Shown piece after piece: positions 1 to 7,953 of a stretch of DNA of 26,850 nucleotides. Below the pieces are notes generated by a model. It saw only the letters and a list, made by a program, of their open reading frames with translations. It did not search any database and had not been told where the DNA came from. The translations under genes and the position numbers were made by a program. Each line of letters begins with the position of its first letter. The stretch's first letter is position 1. The stretch is from SVEL01 sp045126475 (GTDB lineage: Bacteria > Bacillota > Clostridia > Lachnospirales > Lachnospiraceae): NCBI GenBank assembly GCA_045126475.1, contig JBGVOL010000029.1, positions 1 through 26,850 of the forward strand. Direction: 5' to 3'.

Positions 1-9
1 AGATTTCTA

Positions 10-2448
10 CTACTCTTCTTCATATTTTCTCCAGTTATTAAAGTTTACCAAATCCTTGTAATCTACTGTTTCAACCTTTACTTCTTCACGGCTGTCCGGG
101 TCAACCGCAGAACGCTTATACGCGTAAAAATAATCTCTAAACTCTATCTCTGCCGTAATGCTGTCATCCAGGAAGCCCGGCTCATTTGTAATGAGATAAT
201 TAACCATTACGGAATCAGAAGTAATCGTAGCTGAACCGCCTACTTTTATGTTATTTCCGGCTATAATCATTCCCGTAAAATTATGGTTAAGTGTCACAGA
301 ACCCGTAGCTATGATGATGCCACCGATACAGCCCTCCGGCACTTCGTAATTTCCGTCTATTGCCATCTTTGTATAATAGCCATAAGCCACGTTTTCGCCA
401 TACTGTACTGCCGCACCGGTAGGATTATACTCATGTCCGTCAAGCCATGAGCGGTCAACAATGACATCAAATATACTGCTTGAGCTCATTTCATTTCCGG
501 TTATAAGATAATCTTTCTTCTGCCACAAAGCGGAATCAATATCATTTACTACATATCTGCTTCCTCCGTTTGCAATATCAGTCCACGGTATATCCGCCAG
601 AATATGTGTAAGTATGTTATATCTGTTTCTAAGGTCTAAAGCTGTCAGTACAAACTCATCATTTGGCATATCAAAACCTGTGTTGGCATATGATACTCCA
701 TCAACTGTTGACGAAGTCGTTCCTGCCACAGTACTTGCAGTCTTTCCGTCTGTAGTGACTAAAAGTGCTCCCTTTGTATATATGGCAGAACCATCACCCT
801 CTATCTTTACATAGCTGCTGCCGCCAAAAAGACTCTCTGTATATCTGTTAAGCTTTGCCGTCAGCTCAGAGTTTGCTCCATTCCTTCCTTCTGCCACATC
901 CCTTGCATAAGCTGCCGCAGATGCCTTATCTTTAAAGTTAAGATAAACATATATTTTATCTTCACCTATATTTCTTACTGTATATGGAGTGTCTGCAAGA
1001 TATGCTTTTGCAAAAAAGCCTGTCACATCACATATCTTTATCTCAGGATCAGCAACGGCTGCCTGCTGCAGGTTTTCCCATGTTGACTTAGGCATAGGAT
1101 TTGATACGCCCTCCAGATAATTTATTGCCAGATACTCTGCCGGCATGAGATAAATCTCCTGGTCACCCTTAAATGACAATGATTCACCTGTCATATAGTC
1201 GGTGTCATTTCCCGAAAGATCTACATATGCATGACCGCCAAGTATCATCTTATCTGTTCCGATTGTAAGATTTGTGTTTCTTCCGTTAATAATTATGGCA
1301 CTGCTTGCAGCATGGAGCGTGCTTCCTGAATATCCGTCATATCCGTAGCCATAATATTTACCATTAAGATTTATTTCAGAATTTGCTCCCTCTGCAGTGA
1401 GGTCATCCTTAACAAATGTATTGCAAAGGGAATCTACTTCAATAACAGCTCCTGCCGTCTTATCTCTTCCACTCTGTATAAATGTGTTTGTAATAAGATT
1501 GGTACACCATATATTGGTATTGCTGAAACTTATCTTTGATGTATAATCCGCATTTCCCGAAACTACAATGCTGCCTCCGTCGACATTTCCTCCGCAGACA
1601 ACGTTTATCTTATCAGGGCCAAATGATGCCACTGTAAGTTCTCCGCCCATGGTACTTCCCGGAACTACCTTTAACTTATCACCGGCATAAACAGAACCGT
1701 TTACATTTGCACTACAGCCCTCCACACTGAGAGAATTATCTGCAATCAAAGCATAAGATGTAAAATCATTGAGTCTGTTGCTGCTTGAGAAGTCAATACT
1801 CATGTTAGGGAATTCCACTTCGAGGTCGGCTGTAACATGTGAAAAATATGTTTCTCCCGATTTCTGTTCCTTATATGACACAACAACGTCCTCTACAATA
1901 AGAACATATTCAAGACCTGAATCAGAATCCTTATAGGCTCTTATTCCTCCGACTTTCTTAATGTCTGCCATACCTGCATCATATCCCTTTATGTATCCCT
2001 TTAGATAATCTGCCACAATCTGCATCACCGCCGGGTCGTTTGATGACAATTCATTGGAATCACCCATAAAATAAAGATGTCCGCCGGTCATGCTTTCAAG
2101 AACATTATTGATAAATGTGTTCTTAAATTCTTTCTTCGCAGTATCATTGTCCATGATATAAGAATATCCCGCAGGATCCTGCTTAACAATATTTGTGAGA
2201 ACTTCTTCATAAGACTTACCAAGAAGATTCATGGCACTAAGTCCCACGCCGCCCCGTATCTCATCCAGAACCGATTCTGACGTATAAAATGTACTTGTTG
2301 AATTTCTGTCAACATTTTTCATAGCCATATTATTTACTGCGGCTGACATAACAGCCAAAGCCAGTGTCGTCAAAAACGTAATGATTAAAATTGCAAGAAT
2401 AAATGTAGAGCCCTGATTATTCAGTTTTTTTACAGTTATTTTTTTCAT
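10..2448 (-). CDS. PilX-like type IV pilus-associated protein with large ectodomain
   Basis: This 812-aa protein is the last gene of the pilus operon. Its N-terminus is prepilin-like: a short basic leader (MKKITVKKLNNQG) followed by a long hydrophobic helix (about residues 14-38). The residue after the putative cleavage Gly is Ser and there is no Glu at mature position 5, which resembles PilX-type minor pilins more than major pilins. The remaining roughly 770 residues are rich in Gly, Ser, Asn, Val and Ile. They contain short stretches such as the run near residues 230-320 and GGIIIATGSVTLNHNFTGMI near the C-terminus, which suggest a beta-solenoid or beta-helix ectodomain. The start lies 19 bases after the preceding minor prepilin stop. 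I infer a tip or surface-exposed pilus component, possibly an adhesin. Membership of the pilus locus is well supported; the exact role is not. Confidence 0.75.
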   Translation of the reverse strand: MKKITVKKLNNQGSTFILAILIITFLTTLALAVMSAAVNNMAMKNVDRNSTSTFYTSESVLDEIRGGVGLSAMNLLGKSYEEVLTNIVKQDPAGYSYIMDNDTAKKEFKNTFINNVLESMTGGHLYFMGDSNELSSNDPAVMQIVADYLKGYIKGYDAGMADIKKVGGIRAYKDSDSGLEYVLIVEDVVVSYKEQKSGETYFSHVTADLEVEFPNMSIDFSSSNRLNDFTSYALIADNSLSVEGCSANVNGSVYAGDKLKVVPGSTMGGELTVASFGPDKINVVCGGNVDGGSIVVSGNADYTSKISFSNTNIWCTNLITNTFIQSGRDKTAGAVIEVDSLCNTFVKDDLTAEGANSEINLNGKYYGYGYDGYSGSTLHAASSAIIINGRNTNLTIGTDKMILGGHAYVDLSGNDTDYMTGESLSFKGDQEIYLMPAEYLAINYLEGVSNPMPKSTWENLQQAAVADPEIKICDVTGFFAKAYLADTPYTVRNIGEDKIYVYLNFKDKASAAAYARDVAEGRNGANSELTAKLNRYTESLFGGSSYVKIEGDGSAIYTKGALLVTTDGKTASTVAGTTSSTVDGVSYANTGFDMPNDEFVLTALDLRNRYNILTHILADIPWTDIANGGSRYVVNDIDSALWQKKDYLITGNEMSSSSIFDVIVDRSWLDGHEYNPTGAAVQYGENVAYGYYTKMAIDGNYEVPEGCIGGIIIATGSVTLNHNFTGMIIAGNNIKVGGSATITSDSVMVNYLITNEPGFLDDSITAEIEFRDYFYAYKRSAVDPDSREEVKVETVDYKDLVNFNNWRKYEEE

Positions 2449-2467
2449 GACTGTTATCTGCCTTTCT

Positions 2468-3604
2468 TTACTTTGTAGTTGAAAATGTTACTACGGTTTT
2501 ATCGTTTCCTTCAAGCTTTACCGATATGTCCATCTGGTATAATGCATTGCCCGAACTGTAATTTCCATATGTCAGGCCATAGTTATTCGTAAATGACGTA
2601 TCCTTATCTCCTATATTGGTATAAACCTTAGCAGTGCTAAGCTCAGGATTATACATTGTATAGTTTACTCCATTGACATAAAGATTTCTTGGATTTATAC
2701 GTTCACGCATAGAAGAGTTTTGACCTACGTTATACATCTCCTGCTCTGCTATATAAAAATACAAATCCTGCTTTTTCGCAGAATCACCTGTATACGTATA
2801 GTACACGTTAATTATGTCAGAATTATAGTAGAAACCGTCACCCACTTCAGTGCTGCTGTACAAATCAAATATAGGGCAAATCATATATACACTGTGTATC
2901 TGGCTTCCATTGTACACTTTCTGCATACTCCTTGTAACACTCACACTCTCGACATTATCGTAGGTGTACGTCATTGTCAGTGTAATAGTGTAATCGTACT
3001 CCTCGCTTACACTTTTGTAATCACATGTTATATTCACATCTGTTGTTTTTTTGATTTTACTTCTCTCAGACTGGTCAGTAATTTTTTCAAGAACCTCATC
3101 TTCAAGTCTGCCTGTAAATAAATCCTTCAACTGGTCATCATAACCTGCATACTGTCTGTAAAGCATAACGCAGTCAGAACCAAAGAGACCTGAAAACACC
3201 GGTAAATCCACATCATTTATCTGTAATTTTTCACTTTCGCCGCCCTTATATACATCAGGATTCAGTTCTACAGTCACAAGAAACTTTTCCTTGTCTGCAC
3301 CTGTTATGGCTATGTCCTTAAATGTGTACTTACCGGTGGCTTCATCTATTTCCACCTCGACACCTTCATTTTCGTACTCTTCGACAAGAGCCTCCAAAGA
3401 AAATGCCTTAAAGAGCTCTGCCGTATCCTGTGCCACAGCAGTTCCGTTCTGTATTGTTCTCGCCTCGCTGTTTACCTTCATGGCACTGATAAAGCTGTTA
3501 ATAAGCGGAGCAGCAATGATGGCGATTATCGCAATGGTTGCTAATATCTCCACAAGAGATATACCTTTATTATTCTTTTTTACTGTTGATATTAGTTTCT
3601 TCAT
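2468..3604 (-). CDS. Minor type IV prepilin (PilV/PilW-like)
   Basis: This 378-aa protein has a classical class III/type IVa prepilin signal: KKNNKG followed by ISLVEILATIAIIAIIAAP. Cleavage would fall after Gly18, with Glu at mature position 5, then a hydrophobic helix of about 25 residues. The roughly 340-residue globular part is much larger than that of the major pilin and fits a minor pilin or pseudopilin. The substrate leader matches that of PilA and the downstream PilX-like protein, so the PilD encoded in the same operon should process all three. It sits between the pilO-like gene (51 bases upstream) and the PilX-like gene (19 bases downstream). I infer a role in pilus initiation or in the tip complex. 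Confidence 0.82.
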   Translation of the reverse strand: MKKLISTVKKNNKGISLVEILATIAIIAIIAAPLINSFISAMKVNSEARTIQNGTAVAQDTAELFKAFSLEALVEEYENEGVEVEIDEATGKYTFKDIAITGADKEKFLVTVELNPDVYKGGESEKLQINDVDLPVFSGLFGSDCVMLYRQYAGYDDQLKDLFTGRLEDEVLEKITDQSERSKIKKTTDVNITCDYKSVSEEYDYTITLTMTYTYDNVESVSVTRSMQKVYNGSQIHSVYMICPIFDLYSSTEVGDGFYYNSDIINVYYTYTGDSAKKQDLYFYIAEQEMYNVGQNSSMRERINPRNLYVNGVNYTMYNPELSTAKVYTNIGDKDTSFTNNYGLTYGNYSSGNALYQMDISVKLEGNDKTVVTFSTTK

Positions 3605-3654
3605 AACGAAATCACCACCTGTTACTCCATTTCCTTATTTTTTATTGTTATTTA

Positions 3655-4797
3655 TTACTCTGTGTAGAATACAACATTTCCTATTGTCTGTGTGATATTT
3701 ACTCTCGGAGAAGCTGCATCGTCATTGATAATCGCTGCGTTCAATACCATATCACTTTCATTTATTATTGTTACGTTTGCCAGTGTGTTGTCATTGGCTG
3801 CTGCTCTTGGCTTACTGATAATCAGTAAATCAAGTGAATCTCCGCATACAAGCGGCGCTCCGTTGTCATAATCTTCTGCCGGATATACATTAGTACCTAT
3901 CTTGTAGCTTACCCTGTAGTCGCCTGCCTGACCTGTGACACGGATAGTTATATCCTCAACTCCATTATTGTTTGATGACACTGCCGTCGTATTTGACGGG
4001 TCACCTGACTGACCTACTGACATATTATCCATGTCAGAACCAGGCTGATTTAAGATAATGTATAAATCATGGTCATTTATTATTCTGTCTTTGTATGAAT
4101 TCTCTGCACCTGATGTAATAAATGAGTCTGATGCAAATATATTGTCAGTACCTACAGGAATATCCTTTATGTTCACATCTGTTACCTCTCGGTCACTGCC
4201 TGTTACTGCATAAAGTGTCATCTGCATTGTTCCCGAAACAATATCAGTTGACTGGCTGTAGCTGAAAGAAATGTTATTTACTGTAGCCTTTCTTCCGTTC
4301 TCCCTTAGATATTCAAGGACTTTCTTAAAGTCGGCATATGTACATTCATAGGAAAGACCCAGCTGTGTACTTATTCCTTCATAATCACTTGAGTAAACCT
4401 TCTGTCCCGGTGTAGAAGGGTTTGTAGATGTAATCTGTCCGAATGTATAGACAGGTGTAATAGTGGTGAATCCCATCTGCTTTAACCATACACCGGTATT
4501 CTGCTCAACAGTTCCAAGGAACACCAATGTCTGTTCCTCACTGAGATTTGTGTTGTACGAATTAAGTACCTGCTTATATTCTTCTTTGTTTTTCTCTGTA
4601 TCCTTAACAAATATACTTCTCTTACCGTTTTTTACGCTGAGGTCTGAATGTTTATCACTTAACGTTCTGTACTGCTGTTCCAACTCCGTGTTAGATGTTG
4701 TAATCTTATCAAACAGCAGGAATGCACCGCCAAGTATTAAGACAATCAGCAACACAAGTATAAGTTTTTTATCTCTTTCCGAAACCTGCAATTTCAT
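3655..4797 (-). CDS. pilO: PilO-like type IV pilus alignment protein
   Basis: This 380-aa bitopic membrane protein has a short cytoplasmic N-terminus (MKLQVSERDKK), one transmembrane helix (about residues 12-29, LILVLLIVLILGGAFLLF), a coiled-coil-like stretch (about 33-60) and a large extracytoplasmic domain. This is the architecture of PilO, which pairs with PilN and supports the PilM-N-O alignment complex. At 380 aa it is longer than typical PilO (about 200 aa). The extra C-terminal half, from about residue 230, has a Thr/Val/Asp-rich beta composition and could be an added Ig-like or carbohydrate-binding-like fold; that is inference. The ATG follows the pilMN stop by a single base (TAG-T-ATG), so translational coupling is likely. 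The name rests on topology and position, not on strong sequence signatures. Confidence 0.7.
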   Translation of the reverse strand: MKLQVSERDKKLILVLLIVLILGGAFLLFDKITTSNTELEQQYRTLSDKHSDLSVKNGKRSIFVKDTEKNKEEYKQVLNSYNTNLSEEQTLVFLGTVEQNTGVWLKQMGFTTITPVYTFGQITSTNPSTPGQKVYSSDYEGISTQLGLSYECTYADFKKVLEYLRENGRKATVNNISFSYSQSTDIVSGTMQMTLYAVTGSDREVTDVNIKDIPVGTDNIFASDSFITSGAENSYKDRIINDHDLYIILNQPGSDMDNMSVGQSGDPSNTTAVSSNNNGVEDITIRVTGQAGDYRVSYKIGTNVYPAEDYDNGAPLVCGDSLDLLIISKPRAAANDNTLANVTIINESDMVLNAAIINDDAASPRVNITQTIGNVVFYTE

Positions 4798-4798
4798 A

Positions 4799-6454
4799 CT
4801 ACTCCACCTCCTCTTCTGTCTCAGTCTCAGTCTCTGTCTCTGTCTCTGTCTCTGTTTCCTGTTCTGTCGGTGTCTCCCCGACTGCAGAAGATTCCGGGTT
4901 TATATATTCTTCTATGCCTGAATTAAATGAGAATGTTATGCTGAATGATGATGATATAACGCCATACTCATCTTTCGACTCTGCTGAGCTTGAAACAAAC
5001 ACTCCCGATACACCAGGCATACTGTTAAGCTGTGTGATAAACTTTGCTATGGACTGCTTTGTACTTGTAACCGCCGAGATGGATACCTGTCCGTTATTTA
5101 CTGTCATACCTTTTATGGAAACATCACTCGGCATTCCCTTTTCAAGTGCTCCCAAAAATTCAGCAAGATAGTCATTGGCACTTGATGTAATGCCCGCAAA
5201 GTTAAGGGCATCCGAAAGCTTGTCCTTTGAGTTGTAATAATTACTAACAACTACTTCTACATCCTTTATGGCATCTATTCTCTCTTCCATATCGGATATA
5301 TCCATTCTAAGGGAAATATTCTGTATAATCGGAACAACAAGGGCAACAATACCAATTGCCAATGATGCCGCAACTCCTATAAGAAGGTATCGTATGGTCA
5401 TATCCTTCTTTACGCCTTCAAGCTTGTCCGGCACAAAGTTTACAGGTTCAAATACAGCACCTACACATGATATGTATTTAGCTATCATCTTTGCATCAAA
5501 TCTGAAGCTTGGTGCCACCGTAACGCCTCTGAATTTCTTAATACGTGTAAGATTATCTGCAAACTCATTTGCCATAAGGCTGTCAAGTCCAAGGATATTT
5601 TCTGCTTCACCTGTCAGATACGCTTTCTCAACAACATTCTCCGCACTTCTTGAAGTATAGTAATCAACTACTCTCGTAATACTGTTGACAAAATATCTAA
5701 GTGACTCTGTTATCTCATCACCGTCAAATCTACTGTGAATAAGACCTCTGGTTGAAATAAGTTCATCTGCCTCTCTATCTGTCAGATTCATCTTCTCCAT
5801 TACGGCATGAACTACAACATTCTTTCCGTACGGAACGTTTCTCTGAAGCTCTAAGATATTGTTTTTGTAAATATTAACTGTAGAGTTATCATCATGTACA
5901 TGGATAACAACAGATGTCTCAGCATCAACCTGCTTGTTAAGAAATGCTACCGTTGCATTGTTGTAACTTTCAATATTCCTGATGTTCTTGCCCATAAGTT
6001 CTGCAAGACGGTAATATCCCTCAACCATATCTGCTGCAGCCGCATACAGACCCACTCTGAGCTGCTTTTCTCCGTCTGCCGACACTACCTGCGACATAAC
6101 CTTCTCTGCAATTACATAATTCTCCACATCCATCGGGAAATAGTCTGAGGCATTCGCCTTAAGCATCGCCTTAAGTTTTGACTCCTTTAAAAAAGGTACA
6201 AAGACTTCCTTATATACAATTTTTGTTGACTTTAAAACAAAAATAATATCTTTGGAAGTTATGTCCTGCGCAGCTAACTCTTCATTTATAATCTGAGCCA
6301 GACCTTCAATATTCAGAAGTTTTCCGTCTTCAACGTATCCTTCCGGAGTATCCAACGTAAATGCTTTTTCAATTGTTGTTACTCTTAACGAGTCGTTAAT
6401 TTCACATACTTTGATTTTTGATGTGCCTATAGTGGCTGTAATCACTGTTGCCAT
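4799..6454 (-). CDS. pilM/pilN: PilM-PilN fusion protein
   Basis: This 551-aa protein combines two normally separate proteins. Residues 1-335 look like PilM, an actin-fold ATP-binding cytoplasmic protein: an N-terminal ATIGTSKIKV strand pair, the central segment ending YAAAADMVEGYYRLAELMG, and IESYNNATVAFL typical of the family. At residues 338-342 comes VNFVP, matching the (I/V)N(L/F)xP motif at the cytoplasmic N-terminus of PilN. It is followed by one transmembrane helix (about 355-378), a coiled coil (about 381-418) and a PilN-like periplasmic-type domain (about 420-512). The C-terminus (about 517-551) is an acidic low-complexity tail with a run of Glu-Thr dipeptides. A GGAGGAGAAG ribosome site precedes the ATG. 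In known systems PilM binds the PilN INLLP motif; here both are in one chain. Confidence 0.82.
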   Translation of the reverse strand: MATVITATIGTSKIKVCEINDSLRVTTIEKAFTLDTPEGYVEDGKLLNIEGLAQIINEELAAQDITSKDIIFVLKSTKIVYKEVFVPFLKESKLKAMLKANASDYFPMDVENYVIAEKVMSQVVSADGEKQLRVGLYAAAADMVEGYYRLAELMGKNIRNIESYNNATVAFLNKQVDAETSVVIHVHDDNSTVNIYKNNILELQRNVPYGKNVVVHAVMEKMNLTDREADELISTRGLIHSRFDGDEITESLRYFVNSITRVVDYYTSRSAENVVEKAYLTGEAENILGLDSLMANEFADNLTRIKKFRGVTVAPSFRFDAKMIAKYISCVGAVFEPVNFVPDKLEGVKKDMTIRYLLIGVAASLAIGIVALVVPIIQNISLRMDISDMEERIDAIKDVEVVVSNYYNSKDKLSDALNFAGITSSANDYLAEFLGALEKGMPSDVSIKGMTVNNGQVSISAVTSTKQSIAKFITQLNSMPGVSGVFVSSSAESKDEYGVISSSFSITFSFNSGIEEYINPESSAVGETPTEQETETETETETETETEEEVE

Positions 6455-6498
6455 CTAACTCTTCTCCTCCTTATGTCTATCCTGTCCGTTTCAACATT

Positions 6499-6556
6499 GA
6501 TTTGTGTTGTTTGCTTAATATAGAAAGTGTTCTACACTAAACAAACATCACAAATC
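6499..6556 (-). repeat. Inverted repeat between pilD and pilMN
   Basis: The arms at 6499-6513 (GATTTGTGTTGTTTG) and 6542-6556 match at 14 of 15 positions. A nested short repeat (AGTGT/ACACT) occupies the loop. In the operon's direction no T-run follows, so it is not an obvious terminator for pil transcription. On the plus strand the second arm is followed by a T-rich run. It could be an mRNA processing or stability element. Confidence 0.6.
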
Positions 6557-6583
6557 TTTTTATATATTTCCGTTATCGTACCA

Positions 6584-7357
6584 TTATCCCACAATAAGAC
6601 CTATGTACCAGTCAATCAGCGGTTTTCCGTACATCATCGCTATAAATATTCCTATTGAAAGATAGGGACCAAAAGCAAGCATCCTGTCTTTCTTTGACAC
6701 TATCATAAGAGTAATGTGTATAACGGAACCGATAATACATCCCGCAAATAGTGCCACTATAATATTCTGCCATCCCAAAAGCAATCCTGCAGCCGCCATG
6801 AGTTTGATGTCACCGCCGCCGATTCCTCTTCCCTTTGTGACAATATAACACAAAAGCAGGAATCCGCTCACTGATACCATGCCAATAAGATATGTAAGAA
6901 TATTTTCATAATCGTACACTGCCCTCACCACACCCAGTATTAGTATAAATATATTGAATGATACCGGTATTTCAAATGTGCGAAGGTCAATAATGCTCAG
7001 TGCCAGAAGTGCTGACACACACAGGCAGTACAATATGCTGATGAAGTTAAAACCATTTACAACGAATATCCATACATACCCGATTCCATTGGCAAATTCA
7101 ACCAATGGATACTGTACAGAAATCTTTGCTTTACAATATCTGCATTTTCCCCGCAGGAACAACCAGCTGAAAAGCGGTATGAGGTCATACCACTTCAGCT
7201 GTGTCCCGCAGCTCATGCAGTGAGAACGCTCTGTTGCAATATTCTCTTTTTTAGGTATTCTGTATATACATACATTCAAAAAACTTCCAATGACAATACC
7301 ATACAGAAAAGCTATTATTAATAAGAATGTTGTAAACAGATTTAACTCACTTAGCAT
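6584..7357 (-). CDS. pilD: Prepilin peptidase (A24A family)
   Basis: This 257-aa polytopic membrane aspartyl protease cleaves prepilin leaders and usually N-methylates the new N-terminus. The features seen are an N-terminal membrane helix with GSFLNVCIYRIP, the cytoplasmic zinc-type tetracysteine domain (C47-x2-C50 and C72-x2-C75) and the first catalytic Asp in SIIDLRTFEIP (D124). The second catalytic Asp lies in the GxGD-like motif GIGGGDIKLM (D183). About six further hydrophobic helices follow. Length and motif order match bifunctional PilD/GspO enzymes. It lies 27 bases after pilA, next to its main substrate, and is separated from pilMN by 129 bases containing a long inverted repeat. Confidence 0.93.
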   Translation of the reverse strand: MLSELNLFTTFLLIIAFLYGIVIGSFLNVCIYRIPKKENIATERSHCMSCGTQLKWYDLIPLFSWLFLRGKCRYCKAKISVQYPLVEFANGIGYVWIFVVNGFNFISILYCLCVSALLALSIIDLRTFEIPVSFNIFILILGVVRAVYDYENILTYLIGMVSVSGFLLLCYIVTKGRGIGGGDIKLMAAAGLLLGWQNIIVALFAGCIIGSVIHITLMIVSKKDRMLAFGPYLSIGIFIAMMYGKPLIDWYIGLIVG

Positions 7358-7384
7358 ATTTTCTCATTTCCTTGTTCAAACAAA

Positions 7385-7861
7385 TTAATCAGCAGTATAC
7401 TCGCTTCCTGCGATATAATCCTTGTAGTCTGTCTTCTTTGAATCTACCTTAATTGATACGGCGCCATCAACAATCTTAACCTTTACATCCGCTGCGGAAA
7501 TTCCCTTAAATGCCTCAGAAGATCCCTGGAATATATATTTGCCTTCAGCATCAGCTTTAAATGTCTCTTTTAATGTGTTCTTGATAATATTGTATGGATC
7601 CATAGCAGCAGTCATAAGTTGTGAGAGCTGATACTCTGTACCACTTGTGTACTTTGCCTCCGGATCAACAGCGTATGTTGAACATGCTGTCTTAATTGAA
7701 TCAAGTGCCTGAATGTCCTTTGAGTACTTAGACTTCTCAACATATCCTAAGATTGTTGAACCAAGTACTGCGATAAGTACTACCATAATTGCGATAACTA
7801 CGATTAACTCTACGAGAGAGAAACCTTTGTTATTCTTCTTCATTTCTCTTAACTTCTTCAT
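7385..7861 (-). CDS. pilA: Major type IV prepilin
   Basis: This 158-aa prepilin has a textbook type IVa leader, MKKLREMKKNNKG, followed by FSLVELIVVIAIMVVLIAVLG. Cleavage is expected after Gly13, with mature Phe1 and Glu5, the residue used for subunit packing and methylation. The hydrophobic alpha-1 helix runs to about residue 36 and leads into a roughly 120-residue globular head. The head has no Cys pair for the disulfide loop of Gram-negative pilins, as is usual in clostridial pilins (one Cys is visible, in KTACSTY). A strong ribosome site (CGGAGGAA) lies 8 bases before the ATG. It is placed between pilC and pilD. Size and strict leader make it the likely major subunit. Confidence 0.93.
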   Translation of the reverse strand: MKKLREMKKNNKGFSLVELIVVIAIMVVLIAVLGSTILGYVEKSKYSKDIQALDSIKTACSTYAVDPEAKYTSGTEYQLSQLMTAAMDPYNIIKNTLKETFKADAEGKYIFQGSSEAFKGISAADVKVKIVDGAVSIKVDSKKTDYKDYIAGSEYTAD

Positions 7862-7897
7862 TGTAAATTCCTCCGTTTTCTTAAATATGTTATATAT

Positions 7898-7938
7898 AGG
7901 CTTTCGCCCTTAACTCCGGTGTCGGGTACACCAAAGTT
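7898..7938 (-). promoter_or_regulatory. Hairpins in the pilA leader
   Basis: Between the pilC stop and the pilA start are two potential RNA hairpins. One (7912-7938) pairs GGTGT with ACACC, extended by AACT/AGTT across a small internal loop. The other, small one (7899-7908) reads GGC-GAAA-GCC on the minus strand, a GNRA-type tetraloop. No T-run follows either, so they are not classical terminators. They may set pilA mRNA stability relative to its operon neighbours; this is inference. Confidence 0.4.
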
Positions 7939-7953
7939 ATTAACAATTTCGGT

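Noticed and set aside
4463..4921. Plus-strand ORF with Leu/Cys/Ser repeat (SLSLCLCLCL)
   Set aside because: It is the antisense reading of the Glu-Thr repeat tail of PilMN and of pilO.
7862..7953. c-di-GMP riboswitch upstream of pilA
   Set aside because: The conserved GEMM core and receptor motifs are not present and the gap is too short for the full aptamer.
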